8,298 bases of DNA from Chitinophagales bacterium (GCA_025355935.1 JANXYS010000171.1:1-8298), one strand, 5' to 3'; positions 1 to 7,116 are shown, counted from the first letter of the stretch. Notes: a model not told the origin generated them from the letters alone. Numbers and translations are program-made.

Positions 1-1197
1 TTTAAACTTGGGGGTTTCGAAGGAGACATGAGTACCTGGAAAAATTTTGGCATGTGGAGCTATAAACTAATTGGCGATGGAAATCAAATGAGTGAAAAAA
101 GCCGGCAGGTAATACTAGACCTTATTAAGAACCAAAAATCCGATAGGGACAAGGCCGCAGCTATCTATCGTTATCTGCAAGAAAACATGCGGTATGTAAG
201 TATTCAATTGGGTATCGGCGGATGGCGGCCTTTTGAGGCGAATTTCGTGCAGGAAAAAAAATATGGCGATTGCAAAGCATTAAGTAATTATATGCAGGCT
301 GCGTTAAGTGTTGCCGGTATTAAGAGTTACTATGCCATTGTAAATGCGGGTCGAAACGAACTACCGGCGCTCGAAGATTTTCCATCGAGTGAATTTAACC
401 ATGTAATCTTGTGTATTCCACAATCAAAGGATTCCATCTGGCTTGAATGTACCAGCAATACTAATGACTTCAATGAATTGGGAGACTTTACAGAAAATCG
501 GAAAGCGCTTTTAATAACTGAAAACGGGGGAATACTGGTGTCAACTCCACGGAGCCGACCTGAAAAAAATGTTTTTAGTTGCAGGTCTGATGTAATAATT
601 AATGAAGATGGTACCGGTAAAGTGTCTACTCTTTTTTCCGGTACGGGTGAATTCAAACAGTTGATGGTTTATTTTTTTAATCAGCGCAGTAAAGATGAAC
701 AGATCAAATACCTCGTAAAAATGATGGACTGGAAACAACCTGACGCTTGTGAAATTAAAAGCGGAAGCAGGCAAAATACGCCTTATCTAACTTCTGCCAA
801 CATGGATTATGAGCAACTTTACGTCTTCAAGGCTGGATCAAAAATGTTTTTTCAACCACGGTTCTATTCCTTTTTCGATGAAGAAATCGAAGAGAATGAC
901 AAACGAAAGCAAGATTACTTTTTTTCGAACCCCTACGTAAAAAAAGACTCGACTTTGTTTACCCTGCCTGTTGGTTTTATACCTGAGCAACTTCCTCCAA
1001 ATAAGATAGTGAAAGGTACGTTCGGAAGATTTGAAAGCAGCTACCATTGGGATGAAGTCAACAACAAAGTCTTAGTTTCCTCAATGCTCGAAATCAATCA
1101 ACAGCAAATTGAAGCTAAGGACTATCGCCTGCTTCTAAATTTTAAAAGAGATGTTGAAGCGGACTTAAACCAACGAATTGTTATAAAGCGAAAATAG
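1..1197 (+). CDS. DUF3857-type transglutaminase-like protein, 5'-truncated by the window edge
   Basis: The reading frame is open from base 1, so the true start lies upstream. The ATG at 28 is internal: the preceding residues FKLGGFEGD run straight into MSTWKNFG, a stretch typical of the linker before the transglutaminase core in Bacteroidota DUF3857 proteins. About 398 codons are visible, and the family usually has about 640 residues, so the N-terminal DUF3857 beta domain is probably off-window. Counting from the ATG at 28, the core shows RYVSIQLGIGGW (55-66), the catalytic-type Cys in YGDCKALS (C82) and the His in EFNHV (H125). The usual third acidic position, in WLECTS, is Glu140 rather than Asp. 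The C-terminal 250 residues are the family's beta-rich tail. The exact role is unknown: members are thought to be exported or periplasmic peptidase-like or structural proteins, and a signal peptide cannot be checked here. It converges on the lyase gene with a 14-base gap, and I see no obvious terminator between them. Confidence 0.85.
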   Translation, partial: FKLGGFEGDMSTWKNFGMWSYKLIGDGNQMSEKSRQVILDLIKNQKSDRDKAAAIYRYLQENMRYVSIQLGIGGWRPFEANFVQEKKYGDCKALSNYMQAALSVAGIKSYYAIVNAGRNELPALEDFPSSEFNHVILCIPQSKDSIWLECTSNTNDFNELGDFTENRKALLITENGGILVSTPRSRPEKNVFSCRSDVIINEDGTGKVSTLFSGTGEFKQLMVYFFNQRSKDEQIKYLVKMMDWKQPDACEIKSGSRQNTPYLTSANMDYEQLYVFKAGSKMFFQPRFYSFFDEEIEENDKRKQDYFFSNPYVKKDSTLFTLPVGFIPEQLPPNKIVKGTFGRFESSYHWDEVNNKVLVSSMLEINQQQIEAKDYRLLLNFKRDVEADLNQRIVIKRK

Positions 1198-1211
1198 ATT
1201 CCAGCTTTTGA

Positions 1212-2378
1212 TTACTGCAGTAGTGCATTGAATCCGCGTTGCAGGTCTGTAATGATATATTCTGTTTCTTCAAGGCCAATATATAACCTGATCAACCTGT
1301 GATCAGGTTTTGCAGGATTAAAATGGGCGCGGCTCATACCTGCGCATTTAGGAATAATCAGGCTTTCGTGCCCGCCCCAACTGACTGCCATCAATATATG
1401 TGTGAGGTTGTTGCAGAAGGATTCCACCTGGTCAATAGAGTCAGCCTTTAATACAAAACTCATTAAGCCACATGCGCCAGACATTTGTTGCTTTGCTAAA
1501 TCATATTGTGCAAAATCTTTGTCGAAGGGGAAGATTACTTTTTCAACTTGCTTGTGATTATTTAAAAAGTCGAACACTGCCGCAGTTGTGTTAGTGATAT
1601 GCTTTAAACGCATTGGCAGCGTTCTTAGACCCCGAATCAATAACCACGCATTGAACGGTTGTATGCCACTTCCTATGTTCATGTATTCGCTGTCGAATAT
1701 TTTTTTGATCATTTTATTGTTTCCACACAGTATACCGGCGATTACGTCACTGTGGCCGCTGATATACTTGGTTGCAGACTGCAGTGTTAGGTCGATGCCA
1801 AAGGCAATTGGCTTTTGATAGATAGGGGTACAATAACTGTTATCGCAGATCGTAATGATACCTTCGGCGCGGGCTAGTTCAGCAACAGCCTGCAAATCCT
1901 GGAGGGCATAGTCCCAGCTATTTGGTGTTTCGAGATAAATCAGAGTGGTATTTGGCAGGATCGCCCGTTCAAAGTTTTCTATAAAACGCCCGTCAATGTA
2001 AGTGGTGGTTACCCCAAAACGTGGCAAAATAACATTAAACATTTTTTGTGCCCAGGTATAAGGTTTGTTAACGCTTACAATATGGTCCCCTTGTTTCACA
2101 TTGGCTAAAACTGCGGCGAAAATTGCAGCTGCGCCACTATTGAAAATTAGACAATCGTCTGCACCATCCAGGGCGGCAAGTTTCTTTCTTAAGATATCTA
2201 CCGTGGGGTTCCGGCCCCGACTATACAAATAGGTAGTGTACTCATCTGCAAAAGCATGTCGCATATCGTCCACTGTATTAAATGCAAAATTGCTGCTCTG
2301 AATAATCGGTGGGGCTATAGCATTATAATAATTTTCCCGGTCTTCTGCGAGTTCATTGATGATATAGGAGATGTCCAT
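1212..2378 (-). CDS. PLP-dependent Cys/Met metabolism (trans-sulfuration) family enzyme
   Basis: The 388 residues match the usual length of the cystathionine gamma-synthase/beta-lyase/methionine gamma-lyase family (fold-type I PLP enzymes, cytosolic, usually tetrameric). Visible family marks are YSR (52-54, phosphate contact from the neighbouring subunit) and FNSGAAAI (79-86, phosphate-binding turn). Asp179 in ICDNSY contacts the pyridine nitrogen, and Lys204 in SATKYISGHSD is the Schiff-base lysine. SWGGHESL (333-340) corresponds to the usual SLGGVESL, and Arg364 in LIRLYIGLE binds the substrate carboxylate. Where classical members have YGGT, this protein has KPYTWAQKMFN (105-115), which keeps a Tyr (Y107) but not the glycines. 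It is therefore likely a divergent subfamily, and I cannot tell gamma-lyase, beta-lyase and synthase activity apart. It starts 3 bases after the permease stop codon, so the two are almost surely co-transcribed and probably translationally coupled. The start has no strong Shine-Dalgarno sequence, only A-rich bases, as is usual in this phylum. Confidence 0.9.
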   Translation of the reverse strand: MDISYIINELAEDRENYYNAIAPPIIQSSNFAFNTVDDMRHAFADEYTTYLYSRGRNPTVDILRKKLAALDGADDCLIFNSGAAAIFAAVLANVKQGDHIVSVNKPYTWAQKMFNVILPRFGVTTTYIDGRFIENFERAILPNTTLIYLETPNSWDYALQDLQAVAELARAEGIITICDNSYCTPIYQKPIAFGIDLTLQSATKYISGHSDVIAGILCGNNKMIKKIFDSEYMNIGSGIQPFNAWLLIRGLRTLPMRLKHITNTTAAVFDFLNNHKQVEKVIFPFDKDFAQYDLAKQQMSGACGLMSFVLKADSIDQVESFCNNLTHILMAVSWGGHESLIIPKCAGMSRAHFNPAKPDHRLIRLYIGLEETEYIITDLQRGFNALLQ

Positions 2379-2381
2379 AAT

Positions 2382-3716
2382 TTACTTTTTAGAATAAGTT
2401 TTCACAATAAAAAAAAGTGCTATAAATCCAAAGAGGATAAGTAGCCCTGTCAAGGCTGTGTATGGCCTATCTATAAAAATACTCACCGCAACAAAAAGAT
2501 AAGCAGAAATGAAGATTATCGGCATTAGTGGAAACAATTTCATTTTGTAAATGCCGGTGTTGTCTAGATGACGGGTACGTTTCCTTAGAACGAAAATTGT
2601 TGCTGCAGAAAGTACCATTCCAAAACTATCAAGGAAGATCGTAAAGCTGAGTATCTCGTCAAACGTCTTTGCCCAAAACACAATCAGTGCGCACAGCGAA
2701 GCGAAGATGCTTAATGATGTAAGTAGTACATTCGTTTTGATGGTTCGTTTACCAAAAGCAGAGGGCAACACGCCCTCCTCGCTCATAGCCTGCATTACCC
2801 TCGGATTGCTCATCAGCAGTACATTAACATAAGCAAGTACTGATAAAAAAAGAAACACCGACAATATATTACCTGCCGCGGTTCCGAAAATATGACTGGC
2901 CATAATGGCCGCAATACCCTCACTGGTTTTTAATTGTTCAAACCCGATGATTTTGTAGTACGCGTAATTTATCCCGAGGTAGAGAAAAAGTATGATAATA
3001 ATTCCCATCACTATGCCTCGCGGAATATTTTTTGCGGGGTTATCTACTTCTTCGCCAAAGTTGATTGACTGCTGGTACCCGCCATAAGTGAAAGAAACAG
3101 CTACAAGCCCTAAACCAAAAGCTTTAATATATTCCATTAGTGTAGGGCTAACTTTCGTTGCAGTTGTCTGATGTAGAGTGTTAACTCCATCCGAACTAAA
3201 AAAAAGCGGGGTGATAAGCAGGAGAATCATGCTGATTTTAATGATGGTGAGAACATTTTGTGTTCGGGCACTCATTTTTAAACCAAGGAGGTTAACTCCA
3301 TAGAAGAGTACTATAGAAAAAATTGCAATGGCTATTTGGATTTCCTGTCCGTTTTCTGACGATGGTATTAATACCTTGATAATATATTCAGCACCTATCA
3401 GGGCTACACCAGCAAGAGATGCCGCATTTGAGATAAGTATGATGCAGTTAACGCCAAATGCAATAGATGGATGATAAGCATACGAAAAAATTTTATAGTA
3501 GCCGCCTGTTACCGGGTAGCGGCTCCCAATTTCCGCATATGTCAGGGCCCCGCAAAGTGCGATGAGCCCTCCTGTAATCCAGGCTCCAAAAAAAACTCCA
3601 GGGGTTGGTGAATTAGCTGCAACATTTACGGGCGTTCTAAAAATCCCCATGCCGATCACGAAACTTACCATGATCATAGTAAAGTCGAATAAATTCAATT
3701 TCCGTTTTAATAACAT
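2382..3716 (-). CDS. APC-superfamily amino-acid permease (LAT/SteT-like)
   Basis: This 444-residue, very hydrophobic protein has about 12 membrane segments, the usual number for APC transporters of the inner membrane. The TM1 break motif IGMGIF (21-26) and the following segment with ITGGLIALCGALTYAEIGSR (47-66) are characteristic. So are the TM6 region SFTYGGYQQSINF followed by GEEVDNPAKNIPRG (208-234), and the loop NPRVMQAMSEEGVLPSAFGK (304-323). The EE..NP...IPR signature points to the L-amino-acid transporter (LAT) branch, typified by SteT, rather than to GABA or basic amino-acid permeases. LAT-type members are often exchangers or facilitators of neutral amino acids; the substrate here is not readable from sequence. 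It is the first gene of a two-gene minus-strand unit with the Cys/Met-family PLP enzyme, which suggests that the imported amino acid is that enzyme's substrate or a related sulfur amino acid. The start at 3716 directly precedes the charged end LLKRK and TM1. No convincing promoter box was found upstream. Confidence 0.92.
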   Translation of the reverse strand: MLLKRKLNLFDFTMIMVSFVIGMGIFRTPVNVAANSPTPGVFFGAWITGGLIALCGALTYAEIGSRYPVTGGYYKIFSYAYHPSIAFGVNCIILISNAASLAGVALIGAEYIIKVLIPSSENGQEIQIAIAIFSIVLFYGVNLLGLKMSARTQNVLTIIKISMILLLITPLFFSSDGVNTLHQTTATKVSPTLMEYIKAFGLGLVAVSFTYGGYQQSINFGEEVDNPAKNIPRGIVMGIIIILFLYLGINYAYYKIIGFEQLKTSEGIAAIMASHIFGTAAGNILSVFLFLSVLAYVNVLLMSNPRVMQAMSEEGVLPSAFGKRTIKTNVLLTSLSIFASLCALIVFWAKTFDEILSFTIFLDSFGMVLSAATIFVLRKRTRHLDNTGIYKMKLFPLMPIIFISAYLFVAVSIFIDRPYTALTGLLILFGFIALFFIVKTYSKK

Positions 3717-4272
3717 GCTGAAAAGATACGAAGCAATCGTAAACTGATGTACTCAAATTAGTTGCGCGCGAAACTTGCCGGCGTGTTTTTGAAATTGACG
3801 AGGTTAGATTGCAAAAAAAAGATGGGACAGCAGCAATTCTAAATACATCCAGGCAGGATAAAACTTTCAATGTTTAGAATGATCGGATAAAATCAAATCA
3901 TATTGTTAATGACTCGACTTAGGAATGCGTGAATTTAGCGGGTAAAAGGATTTGCATCATGATTTGAAAAGTAACAGCCTCAAAGTATAGAGGTTCGCTA
4001 CCAGAATAGTTATTACTCGATTTCAAAAATCGGGTTGAAGCTGCGGTCAGTGTAAAGTTCCTAACTAGTATTATTCGTGGTACTTTAGCCACCCAGTGCG
4101 TTATGATTGGCCCTTAATTCTTTCGTTCACTTAAATTATATTCTTTTCATTGATTTACAGGCAGTTATTCCTTAACTTAAGAATATTCAGACATAAAGTT
4201 AGCAGGTCAAAAGCAAAAAAGGACGCACGCTAGTGACAAGTTTGCCAAACTGTTTTATTTCGTGAACTTTAT
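3717..4272. other. Intergenic stretch without a recognisable gene
   Basis: This is 556 AT-rich bases between the permease start and the half-site cluster. No reading frame of credible length or composition is present on either strand; one of about 77 codons on the minus strand overlaps the permease start in another frame and looks like chance. It must contain the permease promoter, but I found no clean TAnnTTTG box on the minus strand. Two weak inverted repeats were seen: CGATTT/AAATCG around 4019-4033 and ATTCCTTAA/CTTAAGAAT at 4167-4184. Neither has a following T-run that would make it a terminator. Confidence 0.6.
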
Positions 4273-4399
4273 TTTGTAAACATTTTAAAAGTTTACAGTC
4301 ATATTTGGCCTCGTTTTGTTGAATATCAATTAACTATGTTTGTAAACTTTTGATCAATTTGAAGATTTTATACCCCATTTTGATGTAAATGTTTACAAA
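4273..4399. repeat. Cluster of four GTAAAC/GTTTAC half-sites (operator-like)
   Basis: TTTGTAAAC occurs at 4273-4281 and again at 4339-4347, and its complement GTTTACAAA at 4391-4399. A shorter GTTTAC lies at 4291-4296, forming an inverted pair with the first copy across a 9-base spacer. A near-palindrome, TGTAAA-TG-TTTACA, spans 4384-4397. Four copies within 127 bases is more than expected for a 6-9-mer even in AT-rich DNA. The second copy overlaps a possible promoter -7 box, TATGTTTG (4335-4342). The arrangement resembles binding sites for a dimeric repressor or activator (LacI-family sites often look like TGTAAAC-GTTTACA), but no regulator is identified. It could also be chance enrichment in AT-rich sequence. 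Confidence 0.4.
4315..4342 (+). promoter_or_regulatory. Possible Bacteroidota promoter inside the half-site cluster
   Basis: TATGTTTG at 4335-4342 fits the Bacteroidota -7 consensus TAnnTTTG exactly. A TTTG at 4315-4318 could be the -33 element, but the spacer is only 16 bases, slightly short of the usual 17-23. Transcription would start near 4349 and cross the small frame at 4389 and the tRNA. One half-site (4339-4347) overlaps the box, which would suit repression. Confidence 0.3.
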
Positions 4400-4544
4400 A
4401 ACTTTGTTAGTCAAATTGGAAGCACTTGGGCCTATCCCACCAGGCATTAATGCGCCGCGACATTGGATAGAGATTATAAGGGAAATAATTGTTTTAAGTT
4501 TTGGAAGTTGGTAGATTTGCGCGGGAAAAGTTAGTCTTATACAC
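4389..4544 (+). pseudogene. Possible decayed N-terminus of a Crp/Fnr-type regulator
   Basis: An ATG at 4389 opens 41 codons ending in TAG at 4512-4514. The translation contains LLVKLEALGPIPPGI, then a stretch with EIIREIIVL. Shifting by one base near 4498, another frame gives VLEVGRFAREKLVLYTAR, which runs into the tRNA and stops within it. Joined, the two pieces resemble the opening of Bacteroidota Crp/Fnr cyclic-nucleotide-binding-like regulators (a helix, a P-L/I-P-P/S turn, a second helix, then a basic (R/K)F.(R/K)...LL strand). This was recognised by eye only, with no alignment. The tRNA promoter boxes lie inside it. The match is short, so it may be chance, or a small peptide frame of no function. 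Confidence 0.22.
4489..4519 (+). promoter_or_regulatory. Promoter of the tRNA-Gln gene
   Basis: TTG at 4489-4491 and TAGATTTG at 4512-4519 are separated by 20 bases. They match the Bacteroidota -33/-7 pattern TTTG-N(17-23)-TAnnTTTG. The predicted RNA start, near 4525, leaves a leader of about 20 nucleotides before the mature tRNA at 4545, a normal arrangement for a lone tRNA gene. Confidence 0.6.
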
Positions 4545-4615
4545 TGCCCGATAGTATAATGGTAGTACAACAGATTCTGATTCTGTTTGTCTTGGTTCGA
4601 ATCCAGGTCGGGTAA
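4545..4615 (+). tRNA. tRNA-Gln (anticodon CUG)
   Basis: All four arms can be folded by hand. The acceptor stem TGCCCGA/TCGGGTA has 7 pairs, including one G-T wobble at pair 2-71. The D arm has stem GTAT/GTAC, loop A-A-T-G-G-T-A, and the conserved GG. The anticodon stem is ACAGA/TCTGT with loop TTCTGAT, giving CTG at positions 34-36 (4578-4580). The variable loop has 4 bases. The T arm is CTTGG/CCAGG with loop TTCGAAT. The U1-A72 end pair is typical of glutamine tRNAs. The discriminator is A4615 and CCA is not encoded. The 71-base length and intact tertiary positions (A15-T48, T-loop) indicate a functional gene reading CAG. It has its own promoter and no tRNA neighbours in the window. Confidence 0.93.
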
Positions 4616-4756
4616 CTTTTAATTTCATAGAATATACAGGAGTTAATTCATTCGTTAATTACTCATAATAAAGTATAGTGAGCTTGCAAGGTGCAGGATC
4701 CGCGGATTTCCATAAGTATCCTCTAGCTTTTGTCCTCTGTCGCCAGGTAGAATTTA

Positions 4757-4788
4757 TTCTTTTCATCACCTTTATATCCCTACATTTG
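4757..4788 (+). promoter_or_regulatory. Promoter of the cobalamin-regulated btuB unit
   Basis: TACATTTG at 4781-4788 is an exact TAnnTTTG -7 box. The -33 element is weaker: T-rich sequence (TTC at 4757-4759 or TTTT at 4760-4763) lies 17-21 bases upstream, without a clean TTTG. The expected RNA start, about 4793-4795, coincides with the 5' boundary of the riboswitch aptamer, which supports the assignment independently. Confidence 0.6.
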
Positions 4789-4792
4789 CAGC

Positions 4793-5000
4793 GATTTGGT
4801 TTTTTCGCCCCGGCGAAAAATTAATAGGGAAGTAGGTGAAATTCCAACACTATCCCCGTAGCTGTAAGCTCCGTTACTTGTTCATTCTTCAGGCCACTGT
4901 TCCGTTTAGGCGGGTATGGGAAGGCGGTGAACATGGAGTAAGTCAGAAGACCTGCCAGGTTAAATTTGTTCATCGCATAGCTTTCGGGTGAAAGGCAAGC
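4793..5000 (+). promoter_or_regulatory. Cobalamin (vitamin B12) riboswitch
   Basis: The conserved aptamer blocks appear in the right order and spacing. GATTTGGTT (4793-4801) leads into a perfect hairpin TTTTTCGCC/GGCGAAAAA (4801-4820). TTAATAGGGAA-GTAGGTGAAATTCC (4821-4845) and CCCCGTAGCTGTAAGC (4854-4869) follow. GCCACTG (4893-4899) pairs around a short arm with GGGAAGGC (4918-4925). Last comes the B12 box AGTCAGAAGACCTGCC (4941-4956). A further hairpin, CTTTC-GGGT-GAAAG (4981-4994), probably forms the 3' arm that makes the kissing-loop contact. The family binds adenosyl- or aquo/methylcobalamin and lowers expression when ligand is abundant. Here it precedes btuB, the classic target. About 75 bases separate it from the ATG at 5077. 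No strong terminator is visible there (only a weak ATGTC/GACAT pairing before TTTTT near 5054), so control of translation initiation is more likely. The 3' boundary is approximate. Confidence 0.95.
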
Positions 5001-5076
5001 GGGATTGGTAGTTATATGATGTCTTCCAAATTCCAGAGTGCAGATGACATGACTTTTTGATGCAGTAAACATTCGT

Positions 5077-7098
5077 ATGCGTACAGGGCAACCTACACTC
5101 CCTTCCAATTATATCCGGGCTATTTTTATGGCCGCCGGTGTAATGTTGCTATTTGTAGCGCAAACTTATTCTCAAAAAGTTGATACGTTGCCTAATGTAA
5201 ATGTTCGGGCCGTCAATATAAATGACTCACATTCTTCACTTCCATACCAGTTCCTCGGTAAAGAAACTTTATCCAGGCTTAACAGTCTATCAGTAGCAGA
5301 TGCAGTAAAATTCTTGCCAGGGGTAATGGTTAAAGACTATGGAGGAATTGGCGGGTTGAAAACAATTTCGGTCAGAAGTCTTGGTGCAAATAGCACCGGT
5401 ATAATGTACGACGGAATAATGATATCTGATGCCCAAAATGGACAAATAGACCTGGGGAAACTATCATTGGATAACGTCGATAACATCGCTTTATACGCCG
5501 CGCAGCCTGATGATATCCTTTTACCTGCGCGAACATTTTCTGCCTCCTCGATAGTGGTAATTAAATCAACGCTCCCTCAAAGTAATACGGTTAAATCGTC
5601 ATCAGGACGTATCTCGTTTAAGACTGGATCATTTGGGTTCCTATCCCCTGCAGTTTTTCTCCGGTCTTATCACGGCAAGCATTTCCATCAGCAGCTAAGC
5701 ACAGAATATCAACATGCAAGTGGAAAATATTTCTTCAAAGGATATGAAAGCGGCAGCGGAAAGAAGGTTCGCAGCAATGCATCGGTTAATGCGCTGCGTT
5801 TGGAATACGATGCGGGATATTCCCTTTCGGATAGCAATTTTATAACATTTAAGAGCTACTATTATAACTCCCGTCGCGGCCTTCCTGGTGCTATCGTATT
5901 ATATAACACCCAAACCCACGAGAAGCTATTGGACGAGAATTTTTTTGTACAGGGTTCATGGCGTAAAAGCTTATCGGCTTTAAGTAATCTACTTTTTAAT
6001 GTTAAATATTCATTTAATAAGAATAAGTATTCTGATCCTGATTTCCCAAACTCTCAGGGTGGAATTGAAAATAATTTTCTTCAGAATGAGTTTTATTTTT
6101 CTGGTGTTTATGCTTTTAAGTTTTCTAAAGTTTTCTCATTTTCTTACGGCAACGATTTCTACGTAACAACACTTAGAAGACACGATGACTTTTCACAAGG
6201 TTTTGTAATGCCTGTCCGGTCATCATGGCTCAATAACTTGGCGTTTAAGGCTAAATTTACAAGGATGGAAATATTGGGCGATTTACTTTACAGCCGCATA
6301 TCAGATAAAGTAAAATCGGGTAATGTAGGGAACGATATTAATGCGCTGAGTCCAACCTTGGCATTTGCCGTTTCTCCATTTGTATCCGTCCCGCTTAGCT
6401 TTCGGGCCTTTTATAAACAAACATTCCGGGTACCTACGTTTAATGACCTCTATTATACATTTATAGGTAATCCGTCGCTTAGGCCCGAATATGCAAAACA
6501 GTACAATGCAGGACTAACGTATACGAAGAGCAGCAAACACTTAATACAGACGATAGTAATTACTTCCGATTTCTATGTAAATGATATTACTGATAAAATT
6601 ATTGCCGTTCCAAGGCAAAATCTTTTTCAATGGACAATGCTGAACATTGGCACCGTAAAGATTATTGGTGTAGACGCCGCGGTTCAACTATATTCAAAAA
6701 AATTTGAAAAAAGTTTTATCACAACTCGTCTTTCTTATACCTATCAGGAAGCTCTAGACAAATCTTCGGGCTCGCCTTCTTATAATAACCAGTTGCCATA
6801 TACTCCAAAACATTCAGGAAGTATGACCTGGCAGTTTTCGGGCGAAAGATTAACTGCAACATATAACGCTATTTTTTCTGGCTACCGGTATCGTATAGGT
6901 GATCAAACCAATGAGAACCTCGTAAAAGAATGGGCCACGCAGGATATAAACGTAAGCTACAATTTTACTGGTGGAAAAATAGTAAGATACAAATTGACAT
7001 TTGAAGCCAATAATATCTTCGATAAACAGTACGAAATAATTCGCTACTACCCCATGCCGGGTCTGAATTTTCGTGCAGGATTAAATATGCAATTTTAA
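5077..7098 (+). CDS. btuB: TonB-dependent outer-membrane vitamin B12 receptor (BtuB)
   Basis: The 673 residues form a TonB-dependent receptor that imports cobalamin across the outer membrane using TonB-ExbBD energy. The N-terminus has a basic segment and a hydrophobic core (about 13-29), with probable signal cleavage near AQTYSQ (28-33). A TonB-box-like VDTLPNV follows at 35-41. The plug domain (about 53-190) shows LSVADAVKFLPGVMVKDYGG, ISVRSLG and MYDGIMISDAQNGQIDL. The rest is beta barrel with the typical motif FRVPTFNDLYYTFIGNPSLRPE (from about 450), ending in a C-terminal Phe (NMQF) for barrel assembly. There is no N-terminal carboxypeptidase-like or STN domain, so it is the short BtuB type rather than SusC-like. 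Cobalamin specificity is inferred from the riboswitch upstream and the BtuG-like gene downstream. The start at 5077 fits the signal peptide; Met18 (5128) would be an alternative with a shorter n-region. No Shine-Dalgarno sequence is seen. Confidence 0.92.
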   Translation: MRTGQPTLPSNYIRAIFMAAGVMLLFVAQTYSQKVDTLPNVNVRAVNINDSHSSLPYQFLGKETLSRLNSLSVADAVKFLPGVMVKDYGGIGGLKTISVRSLGANSTGIMYDGIMISDAQNGQIDLGKLSLDNVDNIALYAAQPDDILLPARTFSASSIVVIKSTLPQSNTVKSSSGRISFKTGSFGFLSPAVFLRSYHGKHFHQQLSTEYQHASGKYFFKGYESGSGKKVRSNASVNALRLEYDAGYSLSDSNFITFKSYYYNSRRGLPGAIVLYNTQTHEKLLDENFFVQGSWRKSLSALSNLLFNVKYSFNKNKYSDPDFPNSQGGIENNFLQNEFYFSGVYAFKFSKVFSFSYGNDFYVTTLRRHDDFSQGFVMPVRSSWLNNLAFKAKFTRMEILGDLLYSRISDKVKSGNVGNDINALSPTLAFAVSPFVSVPLSFRAFYKQTFRVPTFNDLYYTFIGNPSLRPEYAKQYNAGLTYTKSSKHLIQTIVITSDFYVNDITDKIIAVPRQNLFQWTMLNIGTVKIIGVDAAVQLYSKKFEKSFITTRLSYTYQEALDKSSGSPSYNNQLPYTPKHSGSMTWQFSGERLTATYNAIFSGYRYRIGDQTNENLVKEWATQDINVSYNFTGGKIVRYKLTFEANNIFDKQYEIIRYYPMPGLNFRAGLNMQF

Positions 7099-7116
7099 AC
7101 CCTTATAACATACAAC

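Noticed and set aside
3637..3870. Minus-strand 77-codon frame overlapping the permease start region
   Set aside because: It is out of frame with a clear 12-TM permease and shows no domain; considered a shadow frame.
3717..3900. CTAATTTG on the minus strand (around 3755-3762) as the permease promoter
   Set aside because: It has only a 7-base approximation of TAnnTTTG and no TTG-type -33 element at proper spacing.
4019..4033. CGATTT-CAA-AAATCG hairpin as a terminator
   Set aside because: The stem is short with a 3-base loop and no T-run on either strand, and no gene ends nearby.
4334..4570. Minus-strand 78-codon open frame over the half-site cluster and tRNA
   Set aside because: It overlaps the functional tRNA-Gln and its promoter, has no recognisable domain and no promoter of its own; treated as chance.
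4638..4662. GTTAATT direct repeats after the tRNA as attachment-site or integration traces
   Set aside because: The repeats are only 7 bases, do not copy the tRNA 3' end, and no integrase gene is present, so there is no support for an integrated element.
4683..4707. Palindromes CTTGCAAG and ATCCGCGGAT near 4683-4707
   Set aside because: They are short, single-copy and outside the promoter boxes; such 8-10-base palindromes are common by chance.
3717..5076. CRISPR array, insertion sequence or phage fragment in the long non-coding region
   Set aside because: No regularly spaced repeats of CRISPR length, no terminal inverted repeats and no transposase or integrase frames were seen.
4821..5108. 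Minus-strand 95-codon open frame antisense to the riboswitch and btuB start
   Set aside because: It lies opposite a highly conserved structured RNA, which explains the sequence; the composition does not look like a protein.
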